Assembly: GCA_011316305.1 (NCBI GenBank)
Contig: SAUG01000124.1
Span: forward strand, 119,743 to 183,742
Origin: Rusavskia elegans
Lineage: Eukaryota > Ascomycota > Lecanoromycetes > Teloschistales > Teloschistaceae
Reading direction: 5' to 3'
Length of the DNA: 64,000 nt
Made by a program: the position numbers and the translations under genes. Position 1 is the first letter of the stretch; every line of letters starts with the position of its first letter. Shown piece by piece: positions 1-13,160 of this stretch. Under the pieces are notes generated by a model. That model saw nothing but the letters and a program-made list of their open reading frames with translations. It ran no database searches and was not told the origin of the DNA.

Positions 1-1555
1 ATCGTCGCTAATTACTTATAATCTAATAGCTTTAATAAAATTTTAGGCTACTAGACTAATTATATAAACTAGATAAAATAGAAAGTTTTAGATTTAATTC
101 TATCGGCTATCGAGCCGAATAAAAGTTTTTTTAAATTCTTTTTTTAATATACTATTAAAATTGATATTATTAGTAATAATATCTAGAAGCTTCGGCCTAA
201 ATTAGAAAAATTCTAAAAGTTTTAATAGCTTCCAGTATTATAAATGGCTAGAATAATTAGTAAAAAAAAATATAAATCTAATTAGACGCTTTTAAAATTA
301 AAAATAAATATTAATCTAATATATAAATACTTCTAAATATATAATCTTTTATAGATTTAACTAGATATCTAATATAAAGAAAATATATTCTAAAATTTTT
401 AAATTAAATTTAATTTACTCGCGGATAATATTATAGCCGTCGAAAACTATCTATATAAATCGTATACGGCCGATAAACTTTATATTAAAACGAAGTATTT
501 ATAGTTATAGCTTAAATCTTTTATTTTTAATAGTCCGAACTAGTAGATTTAGATTTAAGAAAGTTTTATATAGATATTTATTCTATACGGTTTAATCGAA
601 AATAGATTCGAATTTAATATAGCTTTTTTTCTATAATTAAAATAAACTTTATATTATCTCTTTATATTACTATTAGCTATTTATACGGATAAATATTAAT
701 TTAATAAAAGACTACGAGTTATATTATTTAATTTTTTAGTAAATAATAATACTAAAGTATTTTTTTATAATAGATATATTAGAAAAACTGGAGGTTATAA
801 AATAGTCGAAAATTTTAGAATAGTTTTTATATATAATTTTAGGTAAACTATCTATTATTAAAGCTATCTAGTAGAATTTTTACTACTCTTTCGACTATAT
901 ATATTCTATAGCTTTTTTTAACTAGAAAGGATTAACTAGTTTTTTATAGAATTTATTTTTAATACCGATAGCTATAGAAGTATTAAACTATTAATATTTA
1001 AACTTTTTATAGTAATCTAGATCCTATTAAATATATTTATTTTTATTTTAAAAGACTAGTACTAGATAGTCGGTTCGAATCTTATTAGCTATATTTTTAA
1101 TAATCTGTTTTTACTTTCTATATAATCAATTAGATTTTAATAGTATAACGTTTATAAATCGACTTGCCGTTTAATTTATAGACTAGCTAGAATAGATTTT
1201 ATCTAGAAAGGACCTATCGGAAGAAACCTCGCTAGATATAAAAAGATTAGATATTTTATATTAGTTTTAAAGATTTAAAATTAATACGACTAATATTTAA
1301 ATAATAAAATAATATAGAAGGGTAATATAGATATATAAATATTAATTTAATTATTATTTACTATTTAGTAGTAAAGAATCGATATCTATCTAAATAGTAC
1401 CTAAAGTATTAATATAAATATATAGTAAAAGCGGGGGTTTTCTATATAGGAAAGGAGATTTTAGCGGTTTTAGCGGGTCGAATCCGGAAACCCGGATTTA
1501 ATCCGAACCTAAATCGGGTCGAACCCTATAATAATCCGACCCGACGGCCAGTCTA
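1..1555. mobile_element. Long H element (hAT-like), partial, RIP-degraded
   Basis: The right terminus reads ggccagtcta at 1546-1555; the rest runs out of the window on the left. Bases 1-1240 match, in reverse complement, 61640-62890, and 1-840 match 58300-59190 in the same orientation, so this is the inner part of a multi-kb element. The terminal ~120 bp (1437-1555) is CG-rich, like all family members. No open frame survives. I could not recognise a transposase domain; assignment to hAT rests on 8-bp target duplications seen in relatives. It sits inside a T3 copy that resumes at 1556. Confidence 0.7.
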
Positions 1556-2590
1556 ATCGAATAGCTCGAATTTAGCGGTTTTACGTTCTATTTCTTCTAA
1601 TTAGAAAGATATAATCGTAGTTATCTAGTATTATTAATAGAGATTCTATATATATCAGCCTACAATTCTAGATTATTACGGATAGACTGGCTACTTCGGT
1701 ATAAATTCCCGTCGGTACCTCGGGAACTCGACCCGAATTTTAGCGAGTTAGTTCGACCCGACCTACTAAATAGTATAGGTCGGTTTCTAAAGTTAGAACC
1801 AAAAATTAGATCGGATTATAAAGTAGAAACTAACGGGAACTCGACTCGATTTACTAAACCTTTAATATAGTAATATATTATATATAATTAGTTTTATAAA
1901 TAATAAATAATTAAATAATAATTAAATAATAATTAAAAAATAATTAAATAATAATTTATAACTAATTAAATAATAAATAATTATTAAATTTATTATTTTT
2001 AGAAGTAATATATTCAGGTAATATATTTAAATTAACTAGCAATCTTCTAGCTAATCTAGTTAATTAACTAGAAATTTTTTAGATAAATAATTTTAATTTT
2101 TTTATATTAGAGTTATACTTTTATATTAGATCTTAGCGGTTTTAGCGGGTCGAATCCGGGAATCTAGGTTCGACCCGGAACCGAGTTAGTTCGGTATCTA
2201 GAAAAGTCGGAACCGATTCGGTTCGAACCCGGAATACGAACCCGAGTTCGAAACCCGACCCGACGGTCAATCTAATTACGGAAAATACGTACGTCAGATA
2301 TAATAGTATAAACTAAATCAATTCGTAGTAGTTATAGATACTGGTAAAAAAAAAAAAAAGAAGCGACTATAAAGTATATATATATACGAGAATTCTACTA
2401 CGTTATACTTTAAATAAATAATAGAAATTTATACTATAAATATATTACGAAATAGATTCGAGTTAATTTTATAGTTTAAATTAATTAAATTAGAATACTC
2501 GTTTTTATATCGTATATATAACGCTAGCGTACTAATACTAAAGTAAATTACTTACGGAACCGACGGTTGACCGGATATTAAAAAAAAAAT
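1556..2590 (-). mobile_element. T3 element, reversed, interrupted by a MITE
   Basis: Outside the nested MITE (1683-2274), this matches 3262-3760 in reverse complement. The terminal inverted-repeat tip is at about 2520-2582 (ends gacggttgaccggatatt). It is inserted into a T2 copy that resumes near 2590 and is itself interrupted on the left by the long H element. No coding capacity is left. Confidence 0.6.
1683..2274. mobile_element. H-family MITE (592 bp)
   Basis: The termini are TAGACTGGC and GTCAATCTA. They are flanked by perfect 8-bp duplications ATTACGGA at 1675-1682 and 2275-2282. The ends are CG-rich (repeats of gggtcg/cgaccc) and the middle is AT-rich. It has no coding capacity and is nested in a T3 copy. 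Confidence 0.85.
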
Positions 2591-2694
2591 TTAATATTTT
2601 CGTAATAGCTATACTATAGTTCAACTAGACGATAGTATCTTTTTACATCAATAGTAACTATATCTATCTATATAAATATCGACGACTTTATTAA
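2590..2694 (+). mobile_element. T2 element, left fragment
   Basis: This matches the T2 middle (compare 45740-45835). It continues after the long H element at 6396, so one T2 copy was split by that insertion. Its left half lies outside the window, beyond the nested T3 and H insertions. Confidence 0.55.
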
Positions 2695-5600
2695 TAGATT
2701 GGTCGTCGAGTCGGGTTTCGAACCCGGGTTAAAAAAACCGACCCGACCCGAATCGGTTCCGATTTTTCTAGGTACCGAATTAAGTCGGGTCGGATTTTTC
2801 TAGAATTCGACCCGATTCGGTTTCGAATTAAACCCGAATTCCCGGATTTAATCCGTTAAAACCGTTAAATTCTAGTATAAAAATATAATTCTAGTATTAA
2901 AATATAAATCTTTTTCTATATTAAAGTAGATTAATTTAGTATGTTTTTTATTTAGTATTAGTATAATGATATATATAGATAATATAATTTTTCCAGACTA
3001 TTATTCTTCGATCTATATAACTAATTAGATAGTTTAATATTTCTTTCTATATTTTTATTTTTATTTTTTTCTATATTTTTATTATTATCCGTTTCCGTTT
3101 TCTCTTTTATATCTTTATTCTAACTATTAAAATTAATACTTCTAGCTAAACTCTAGTTATTTTTGAATTTAATATTATTCTACGTAGAAAAATATCTTTC
3201 TACTATCTAATTCTTTTAATTAATTTTAACTATAATATAGCTATTACGAAAATATTATTTTATTTATTTTTTTAATATCCGGTCAACCGTCGGTTTCGTA
3301 AGTAATTTACTTTAGTATTAGTACGCTAGCGTTAGATATACGGTATATAAACTAATATTCTAATCTAATTAATTTAAACTAAAAAACTATATAATTTAAT
3401 TCGAATCTATTCCGTAATATATTTATAGTATAAATTTCTACAGTTTATTTAAAATATAATATAGTAGAGATTTCGTATATATATATACCTTATAGTCGCT
3501 TCTTTTTCGTTTTCTTTTACCAGTATCTTTACGTAACTACTATAGACTAACTTAGTTTATACTATCGTATTTAACGTACGTATCTTCCGTAATAGTCCAG
3601 GGTATAGGCTAATATATAGAATCTCTACTAATAATACTAGACCTGGATTTTTAGTATTTTTTAGAGTAGTCGCCGATAGAATTCTTTATCTATAACTACT
3701 ATTATACCTTTCTAATTAGAAGAAATAGAGTTCGAAACCGCTAAATTTAAGCTATTTAATAACGTCGACCGAGTTTTTACTAATCTACCTACTATAATAG
3801 ACTTTAAATCCCGAAATTCGTCGGTTTTAACTATAATATTAAAACTTCGTATTCCGAATCCGCCGGAACTATATAGTTTTAATAACCGTATTAAATTTCT
3901 AATAGAGATCTTTATCCTATTAAATATCGAGCTAGTAGTTATCGAGTATCTAGATAAATTAGTAGGCTATTTAGATTTAGGTACGACTGTAGACGAGGAC
4001 GAAATAATAAAAGTAAAAGATAGTATTACTATCTAGTAGATAGTTCTAGAAACTATATTAGTAGTTTATAATCGTATATATTTCGAACTGATATAAAGAA
4101 ATTCTAGTAAAAGGTCGCTCGTTTTTTCGTATATATAAAGTAATATTTATTCCTGGAATATAAAGAAGAAATAGTAATTAAATAGAAGATATAATAGAAT
4201 AAAAACGATTAACTACGCTGCAAACTTTAGTTTATTTTTAAATACGAAAATTCTTTACTATATAAATAATAACTGTTTTTACCGTATTAAAACTACGGTA
4301 ATAAAACGTTTATATATAATAATTCAATTATAATCTCGGATAGAGGCTCTATAAAAAGATTTTCCTTTCTATAGAAAGATTTAATATATTTATTAGCCGT
4401 ATTCCCGCTATAACTAAATTCTTTAATAAACGCTACCTATTTTTCTAAAAGGTCTAGAGTTCTAGCGGACTAAAGTTTTTAGAAGCCGGTAAAATAGATT
4501 ATTTATTATTAAATAAAATTAACGATTAAAGCTATCTACTTTATTAAAATTTCTTTATTCGAACTATCAATAGTAATATTGGACCTGAATAAATATTAGA
4601 AATAAATATTACTATATTAGATAGTTCTATTTATACTCGATATATTACTCTAATATAGTATTTCGTTTTAATTTTACTTTATCTATTTAATAGTTATCGT
4701 CTTTTCTATAGTTTCTATAAAAGCTTTAGTATATAGGTCGTTTTTATAGTATAATACTATATATAGATCAGTATTTAGTATAGTATATATTATTTTAATA
4801 TATTACTATTAATTTCTTTCTCGACTTTATAGTTTATTTCTAATTTCTAGTATTTTATTCTAATACGGCCTTTATTTTTATATCTACGCTTTTCTAGAAA
4901 TCTGTTTCTTTAAGTTTTTTAAGGTATTTATATATTATTATATAGTCCGTATTCTATTTTTTATAGAATTTATATTTAGTATCGGACTATTTTTTACCGC
5001 GTTTACGGTTTATAACTAATTTAGATTTTATAGATAATAGTTTTTATTTAAATATAGTAGATAGTATACTAAATAATATAGTAGAATATTATAATTAATA
5101 GCTTTAGAATTATCTAAAGACTTTATATATTATAATAGTAAGACCATACTTTAGAAGTTTATAAAAGTATATAGACTCGCTTAAAATTCTAATCTTTTAG
5201 CCGGAATATAGCCGACGATTATCTAAATAACTTTACTTTATTTCTAATCTTCTATTTTTTAATAATTAACTACTATAGAGTAATATTAATATACTATATA
5301 CTATATACTATATCGTATTATACTTTATTCTATTATTAGTTTTATATTCCTTTTATTTATCGAAGCGTAATATATAGTACGTACGAATCTAAATAGAAAT
5401 ATTATATTGAAGTAATATAATTAATCGTATAAGAATACTAAAATTATTTTAGATAAAAAATTAATTCCGTCCCGTAAAAATATAGCGAAGACTCGAGAAA
5501 ATAGAATCGAGAAAAATAAAGGGAAAAATAAAAGAAAATTTTATAACGTTATAGTACCGATAATATTCTAGAATAATATATTCCAAATAGTTTGGCTAAT

Positions 5601-6395
5601 AATCTATTAAAAGAAATATAAATAGGAGCCTAAAACTATTATATTTCGAGAAATCTGTAAATATTAAAAGAGTTTTAAATCTTTTATTTTTAAAGTATTT
5701 TTTACTAGATTATATCGCGAAATCCTTACCGATATCGCTACAATATATATAAATAAAGGGATTAATAAAATATAAAGTATAGCGTTAACAGTTCTATAGA
5801 ATACGATAGAAAACCTATATAGTTCTTTTTCTAATAAATAAATATATTACCTTACTATATAACTATATATATCTATCTATACTTATATTTTATATATTAT
5901 TAACTAGCTATAATCTATATTAAACGTATTACTAGTTAGTAAAAAGATATTTAATTTATTAAAAGATTAATATAGAATCTAGAGATATAACCGGGAATAT
6001 AATAATAGCTAGTTAATAATAAATTCTAAAGGATTAAAAGTTTTAAAGAAGAAATATACTTTTATAAAATTATTTAAAAAAAATATAATACTATTTATAT
6101 AGTACCGATATATAAGTTAATATTTATAGATAACCGTTATATAAGCTAGTTTTAAATAGAATATATTCCTATCTTATATTATCTATAATTACTTTTATAT
6201 TTTACTATCTAATATAATTATAAAAAAATCGAATCGGATTTCTATTATTTTCTATTTTATAATCCAACCTGACTTTCGGTTTTAGTATTAGGAACCGATC
6301 TATACCGTTTAGCGGGTCGGATCGAACCGATTCGCTAAATTTTAGATTAGGTTTTCGAAGTACCGACGAGAACCCGTACCGAAGTAGCCAGTCTA
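2695..6395 (-). mobile_element. Long H element (3.7 kb including nested T3)
   Basis: The termini are tagattggtcgtcg (2695) and gtagccagtcta (6395). Flanks share ttattaa (2688-2694 and 6396-6402), seven of the expected eight bases. In reverse complement it matches the H copy at 52392-54700 and 56525-57030, which fixes its orientation. It carries a nested T3 at about 3262-4378. The interior is stop-riddled in all frames and I recognise no domain. Confidence 0.75.
3262..4378 (+). mobile_element. T3 element nested in H element
   Basis: The left tip is atccggtcaaccgtcggtt, from about 3290. It matches 16411-17515 along its length, ending near the shared phrase tctcggatagag (4336-4347). H-element sequence on both sides (3240 and 4380) is contiguous in the related copy near 56530-56960, which shows a clean insertion. 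The exact ends are uncertain by tens of bases. Confidence 0.6.
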
Positions 6396-6945
6396 TTATT
6401 AAAGCTAGAGTAATCTATTTTAATTTAGATAAAAATCTTTTTTTTACTACTTTCAAAATACGCTATCCGATTTCTTTATATCTTTTTATTTTTAATAAAT
6501 TAGATAAAGCTTCTAGCTATAGTAGCTAGCGTATTAGCTAGCGATTTTTTTAAAACTAGCGATTCTTTTATAACTAGAAATTCTATTAAAATTATATAGG
6601 CTAAAAAGTATTCTAATAGTTTAACGGAACGTTTAAATATAGATTATATAATTAAAATAGTCGAAATATTTATTTCGTAGTATAGAAAATAGATATAGCG
6701 GAGATATTAGATATTTATAATTATTTATAACGTCGAGAAAGAAATAGTAGAGGATTCGTGATCGCGAATAGAAAAGGAAATAGTTAAAATAGAAGTAATT
6801 GACGCTGTAAACTTTACCTGACGAACTTTAGCTGTGAAAATTTCTTTACACGTGAAATATAATAATCGTTGCGGTATATAACGTTGATGAAATATATATA
6901 TAAAAATTGAAAACTTAATATAAAATCAAATAGAAACTTTCTAAA
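6396..6945 (+). mobile_element. T2 element, right fragment
   Basis: This continues the T2 copy broken at 2694. It contains the T2 landmark tatataacgttgatgaa followed by a TA run (6877-6905). Next to it begins Gypsy-2 sequence. Confidence 0.6.
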
Positions 6946-8224
6946 AAGTTTTCGAAATATATATTTAATTAAATAATAGTTATATTTCTAGAACTTTTTA
7001 TTAGAAAAAAAGATATTTAGATAAAATAATCGAAAATTAAAATAATAGTAAATTATTCTATATTTTAAAATATAAAAAAGATTCAAGTATTTCTAGATAT
7101 TATAGAATTTTAAAAACATTTAAATAGAGAGTTTCTTTAGATTATAACTCTTCTAATAGATTTAAAAAAAAAGTAAAAAAAATAACTTTAAAAGATCTTT
7201 TTAAATAGTTTATAAACGCGTAGACAGTTATTAATAATTTTAAATATATTTTTATAAATATTGCTCTACTAAAATATTTTAATTATAAAATCAAATTTTA
7301 TATAAAAACCGATATATTAAATCGAAACGTTAGTAGAGTTTTAAACTAGCTATCTAAAGATAGATAATGATATTCTATTATTTATATTAACTATAAATTT
7401 AGAAATATAGAAATCTATTCAAATATATAGATTAAAAAAATATAGATAATAATTTATTACTTTGAATATTTAAAATATTATCTATAAATAAATAGAAATT
7501 TATCTACGTATTTATAGATTATAAAAGTCTTCGTTATTTTATATTAATTAAAAATCTTAATCTAAAATAAATCCGCTAAATTGAATGATTTATAGTATTC
7601 GATTTCTATATTAAATTTTATAAAAATTAATTTAATTCTATTAATAATCTTTCTAGACGGTTAAATATTATAAAATCGAATAGAAATAAAAATAATAATA
7701 ATTTCTTTCTATTTACCTTTTAGAATAAACTTCGTATACGCGATTTATAGCTAGAAATCTAAAAGAATACTAGTATCCCGATAATCGTTTATATAGCTAT
7801 TATCTTCGATAATATAAAAATAGATAATTTTTTTAATATTTATACTAAAACTTTACGTTTTCTAATATAAAAGATTTTTAAAAATAAAAAGATATATCTA
7901 GATATATCCGAATCTATAGTAATCCAGTTTATAAAACTATATTTAATTAGTAATATTATAATTAATAAAAGTTAGAAAAAGAAATTGTCTAAACTATTCG
8001 AACTATTTTATAAAAATAAAGTAAAAAATATTCTTTTTTATAGAAGACCTATAGTTTATATTTCTAAAGATCTATTTACTAGAAAGGAAATAATATAAAT
8101 ATATAATAATAATCTATCTATAGATGATTTTACAACTAAATAAATTTTAGATTCGATTAAATATAAATATTTTTAGTCGGAAATTAATATAAAAATTTAT
8201 AAAATATATTTGTATTTAGCTATA

Positions 8225-8337
8225 GTTTGAGTCAATTGGACTGGAATACTAGTTTTTATACCGTGTATCCAACGCTAGCGTACCAACACTGAAGTGAATT
8301 GTTTACGGAACCGACGGTTGACCGAATATTAAAAAAA
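8225..8337 (-). mobile_element. T3 terminal fragment, weakly RIPed
   Basis: About 110 bp match the T3 tip at 2470-2582 but keep many CpA/TpG sites that are TpA there. It includes accaacactgaagtgaatt and cggttgaccgaatatt. It interrupts the Gypsy-2 integrase. Confidence 0.6.
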
Positions 8338-8848
8338 CAAATAAAATAATAAATATTTATATTTGGTTAATCTACTGGAATATATTCAACTATTGTTATA
8401 AACTCTATAGATAATATCATCTAATTCCGTTCGAAAGTAAAAATCAATTTTTTAAATAATAATAGATTTTATTACCGATTTTCTATCTATAAAAGATAGT
8501 AAAATACGCTCTATATATTTATTAATAGATTAACCAAAAATAGAATATATATTATAATAAAGAAATATCTAAATATCGAAAATCTAACGAATTTTTTTAA
8601 TCCAAATTTATTAATTATTATAGTATAATATAAAATTTAATTTTAGATTAAAGGTTTTTATTTACTAGTAACTTCTAATAAATACTTCGATATTAATTAA
8701 ATACGAAGCGGGATTTTAATATAATCTATTGTTTTTAAATTTATAGACAGATAGATTTCTAATATTAAATACTAGAATATTATCTATAAATTTACTATAA
8801 CTTTAAATTGAAAAATTTGTTTATTTTATTTCTAATAGTAATACTCGT

Positions 8849-9282
8849 GGCCTGGATAGCGTAGTGACAGACTGCGTTATCTGGAGGCCTAACGGATCCG
8901 CGCTCTATTTCGGAGTTAGCGGAGTTAATCTAGCGGGTCGGAGGTTCGAATCCCTCGAAAGCTAACCTAATATTTAAATTTTTTCTAATCGACTAAATCG
9001 ATTTATATATAGAATTTATATAGAAACTATATAAAGAAATTATTTAAAAGATTATCTCGGTCTAACCGATTCTAATCGAAGTAAATTAAATTAATTAAAG
9101 TTAAATAGAATACGGTTTCCTTCTGGGTTTTAGTCCAGATCTAACTTCTTCGAAAGTTCTAATTGAATTCGCGGTAAAATGATTGAATACTAATAATTAC
9201 GTAATCTGATCGGTTTAACGCCTCTAGTATTAAATCGTGAAAGACTAAAATCAAAAATCCGAATGATTAAATCGTATATATA
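8849..9282 (+). mobile_element. tRNA-derived SINE, copy A
   Basis: The head ggcctggatagcgtagtg resembles a tRNA 5' end with A box. The B box ggttcgaatccc lies near 8945. The body ends in a gaatgattaaatcgtatata tail. Flanking duplications are TAGTAATACTCGT (8836-8848) and TAGTAATATTCGT (9283-9295), differing by one C/T. Inserted in the Gypsy-2 integrase. It is not a functional tRNA gene: the A-to-B spacing is too long and no clean cloverleaf forms. Confidence 0.8.
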
Positions 9283-10249
9283 TAGTAATATTCGTATATA
9301 TTAATAGTAAATACGTATCTATTAATAAAAGCTCCCATAAATTTTTTAAAGACTATATACTTTATTTAAATTAGGTTTCTAAAAATGATAATTCTAAAAA
9401 AAAAGTATTTTTAACTATTAAGAAATTAAATTAGCAATAAAGTAATACAAATTTAGTAAAAGATTATAAACTAATAGATAAAAAAATATAATCGCTATTA
9501 TAAAAAATTATCTTTTATCAAAAAAAATAGATTTTTTGGCTAGAATATTAATATATATATTTTTAAATATAAAGAAAAATAGAATATAAATAATGAAATC
9601 TTTTTAAAATATTAAAAAATTTTAGTATATAAAAATATAAATTAAATCTACCGGAATTATTCAAATCTATCTATTTCAATTTCTATATATCTTTATTAAA
9701 ACTTTAATATTTACAAAACGATAGGAATCCGGAATTTTAATCTATTTTAATAAAAAGTAAAAAAATATAGAAAGTCGATTTTTTTATAATATTTATATAA
9801 AGTAAAATAATTTCGAATATTTATTTTAATAGCTCGCTTTACCGTTTTATAAAAGATTTTAAAAGCCTATTAACTATCTAGTTAATATAAAAAAAAACTA
9901 TTACTATTTTTAAAATTTAAAAAACTTTTTAAAAATCTAATATAAATATAAAGTAAAAAGATAGTTTTCATAAAATATAATTATAAAAATCTAGAAAAAT
10001 TCTAAAATAATAGATATAAATTATTTAACCGAAGAAATCCTATTTTCTATTATTTTTTTTTAAAAAGAAACCGTATATTTTAAATTATTTTAAAATACCG
10101 AGTAGTCAATTATAAAATAAATTTTTAACTATAAATAGAACTATTAGTAATATCTTTTCTATTTTAATTTTTATTTTCTTTTTTTTCATTAAAGAGATAT
10201 CAATCGGCGTAATAGTTAAAAATTTAGCGAAAGAAATAATATAGCGTTT

Positions 10250-10314
10250 TATAGAAATAGAAATAGAAATAGAAATAGAAATAGAAATAGAAATAGAAAT
10301 AGAAATAGAAATAA
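10250..10314 (+). repeat. Hexanucleotide tandem repeat (gaaata)n
   Basis: About ten copies of the unit agaaat/gaaata run without interruption, followed by degenerate copies to about 10345. It is a simple microsatellite. Confidence 0.9.
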
Positions 10315-10345
10315 AAGCTGGAATTAAAACTAAAGCCGAAATCGA

Positions 10346-11485
10346 AATAGAAATTGTATAAAAAAATTAAAAACCGATATAAATTTAAATTAACTATAGA
10401 TATATAATGATAATAAATTGATAATAGTATTTATACTAGTAGAATATAGATAGAAACCAATTAAAATAACAGAAAATATATGAATAATAAAAATAATAGA
10501 ATCGAAAATTAAAAAAAAAAATTCTAGATTAATCTATTAGCTCGTAGTACTAATCGGATTAAATTTAAAAATAGTTTATTTTTTTATAAAAAGATTATTT
10601 AAAAAACTATAAATAAAATCAATAAGCTAATAAATAGCGCTATTCTGTAATTATTAATTCTATATCGAAGATTTCGATAAAACAAGCGATATTATATATT
10701 ATAAATTACTATTTTATTAGAATCGTGTTTTCTTTATATATATAACGGTAAAAGAAATGATATTTATATTTTATATAGCGTTTAAAAGATATTTCAACAA
10801 ATAGTTTCGGTTTCCAATTAGAACTATTATATATATAAATAGTAATAAATAGTATATTCTATTGAAATAGTATATTCTATAAAAAAATCATATAGCTATA
10901 GTTATAATATAAAGTCTTTATTATACCGAAGTAGTTTTGGAGCTATAATAACTATTTTTCGATTTAAAAACACTTTTACTATATCTATAATTAGCTATAC
11001 TACGCGCGGAATAAAATAGAAAATATAGATAGAAGGAAAAATAACTATTCTATATATCTAGATAGGCTATATCCTTTTTTTACTACGATTCTATTAAATT
11101 TCCGTTTATTTTCTACGTATAAATAAAGGTCAAAAACATATAATAAAGAAAATAATAGAAAAACGAAGATTAAAAACTTAATATAATATATATACAAATA
11201 TATAAACCTTTATAGATATTCGAATTAAATTATAATATAGAAATATCTATTTTTTAAATCGTATATTAGAAATGAATAATAGGGAAATATAATATAAATG
11301 AAGCGAAAATATATTGGAAAATTTTTAGAAAAACTATATATATTATAAATAAAATATATATATACTATTTATATTAATAAAATACGATGGAAAAATGAAA
11401 TTAAAATAGAAGCAAATATTATAAAAATATATTTATAAAACGCTCAGCTGTTTATATATAATTCTAGAACTATTAACTATTTAGT
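10346..11485. other. AT-rich, RIPed DNA with nothing recognised
   Basis: It has no open frame of note, no tRNA-like box and no family terminus. It may be the decayed 3' part of Gypsy-2 or another element. Confidence 0.5.
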
Positions 11486-12024
11486 TATTTATTTTGATTC
11501 TAGTACCCGGTAAACCAGTGATTCGGTAAACAAATCAAGCGTTGTTATATCAATATTAAATATACGGTAGTAAAACTCGTATTCCAGTTTAATTAACGTA
11601 AATAACGGTTCTATAGAATTTTAATTTAAATTTATTTAGTAATATAACGTATCCTTCTACCGATAATTTAATATAGAATTTTCATAGATAATTATACCTT
11701 GCAGTTATCGCTTTTTTTTTCTTTTACTAGTAATATAAGCCCTGTAATATCCTTCGTAAATACTACGATTTACTAAAACCCTTTATATATCTATATATAT
11801 ACTTCCGTAATAGCTATACCGCAGTTAAATCAGACGGTAGTATCTATATCTATAATAATTATATCTACCTACGCGGACGTCGACTACTTTATAGTAGCTA
11901 GAGCAAGCTATTTTAATTTCGATAAAAATAGCTTTTTTATCGTCTTTAAAACGCGCTATCCGACTTTTCTACCTCCTTTTAATCTAATCGACCGGGTAAA
12001 GCTTTTAACTATAGTAGCTAGTAT

Positions 12025-12184
12025 TAGTCTGGCCGTTTTGTCGGGTTTCGAACCCGGATCGGAGGAATCGACCCGAGTTTCTAACCGTATTAGGAAGGAG
12101 ACTAACTTTAACTAGTAATTTTAACGCGTTAACCACGTTTATCGCGAAGTCGGGTCGCTACTTTGGACCGAAGTGGCCAGTCTA
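12025..12184 (+). mobile_element. 160-bp H-family MITE (A1)
   Basis: The termini are TAGTCTGGCC and GGCCAGTCTA. Perfect 8-bp duplications GCTAGTAT lie at 12017-12024 and 12185-12192. It is nearly identical to 16854-17013; the five differences I count are all C/T or G/A. GC content is far above the surroundings. Confidence 0.9.
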
Positions 12185-12484
12185 GCTAGTATACTGGCTA
12201 GTAAACGTCTTATAATTAGTAATCCTTTTAAAGCTACGCGGGTTAAAGAATACTTTAATAGTTTAGCGGAACGTTTAGATACGGGTTATATAATAAATAT
12301 AGCCGAAGCGGCGACTATTTATAATTACTTCGCAGTATAGTAAATAGATATAGCAGAAATATTAGAAGCTGATAACTATATATAATATCGAGGAAGAAAT
12401 ATATAGTATTTAAATATAACGGAGAATTTATAATCGCGAAAAAAAAGGAAATAGTTAAATAGAAATAATTAACTACGCTGTAAA

Positions 12485-12644
12485 TAGACTGGCCATTTCG
12501 GTCCAAAGTGGCAATTCGACTTCGCGATAAACGTGGCTAACGCGTTAAAATTACTAGTTAAAGTTAGTTTCCTTCCTAATACGGTTAGAAACTCGAGTCG
12601 GTTCTTCCGATCCGGGTTCGAAATCCGATAAAACGGCCAGACTA
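12485..12644 (-). mobile_element. 160-bp H-family MITE (A2, inverted)
   Basis: This is the reverse complement of the copy at 12025. Duplications GCTGTAAA at 12477-12484 and 12645-12652 are perfect. It lies 300 bp from A1 in the same T2 host. Confidence 0.9.
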
Positions 12645-13160
12645 GCTGTAAATCTTGTCTGACGAACTTTGGCTGTGAAAATTTCTTTATACGTAAATAC
12701 AATAATCGTTGCCGTATATAACGTTGATGAAACATATATATATATATATATAAAAACTCAATATAATTCCAAATAAAAGCCTTCTAGAAAAGAACTATTA
12801 ACTATAAATATATATTATATTAATATATTTTATATATACGATCCTACGTTAAATTTAATAAATATATTAAAAAACGATCTAATTATGGAAATTTAAAAAT
12901 ATATAACCCGCTTTTATATTATAATTAATTTTTATTATAATTATTTAAACTATAGATATATTATAAAGATTTTATCGATAGAAGGATACGTTATATTGCT
13001 AAGCAATTTTGAATTGAAATTCTATAGAAAGAACCGTTATTTACGTTAATTAAACTGGGATATAAATTCTGCTACTGTATATTCAATACTAATATATTAA
13101 CGTTTGATTTGTTTACCGAACCACTGGTTTATCGAATATTAAACCAAAACCAAATTAACT

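Larger units (their letters stand above)
6946..10190 (+). pseudogene. Gypsy-2: Ty3/Gypsy polyprotein ruin (RT end, RNase H, integrase)
   Basis: Reading frames broken by RIP stops still show Ty3/Gypsy order on the plus strand. The end of the reverse transcriptase is near 6960-7130. An RNase H follows at about 7230-7620, with a readable phrase of the type LLKYFNYKIKFYIKTD. An integrase zinc-binding remnant is near 8110-8215, and an integrase core near 8600-8810 has a LILD..FLFTSNFW-like stretch. The 3' portion after 9296 is weaker. No LTRs were found. A short T3 tip (8225-8337) and a SINE (8849-9282) are inserted. The right boundary is a guess. It cannot make protein. Confidence 0.65.
11486..13160 (+). 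mobile_element. T2 element with long inverted termini
   Basis: The left end (about 11490-11660, with tacccggtaaaccagtgatt) recurs inverted at about 13000-13155 (ends ccactggtttatcgaatatt). These are inverted repeats of ~160 bp. The centre (about 11930-12480) is shared by all T2 copies and keeps patches of readable frame, but I do not recognise the product. Two 160-bp MITEs are nested at 12025 and 12485. Terminal similarity to T3 suggests one superfamily; a TA target duplication is possible but not proven. Confidence 0.65.

Noticed and set aside
8849..8960. Functional tRNA gene
   Set aside because: A- and B-box-like motifs are present, but the spacing is too long, there is no clean cloverleaf, and the same head recurs on other SINE copies with target duplications.
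10250..10345. CRISPR-like array
   Set aside because: Uniform 6-bp units without spacers; a microsatellite in a eukaryotic genome.
12315..12735. Two short minus-strand open frames as genes
   Set aside because: They span T2 sequence and the 160-bp MITE, and have AT-driven composition and no family resemblance.
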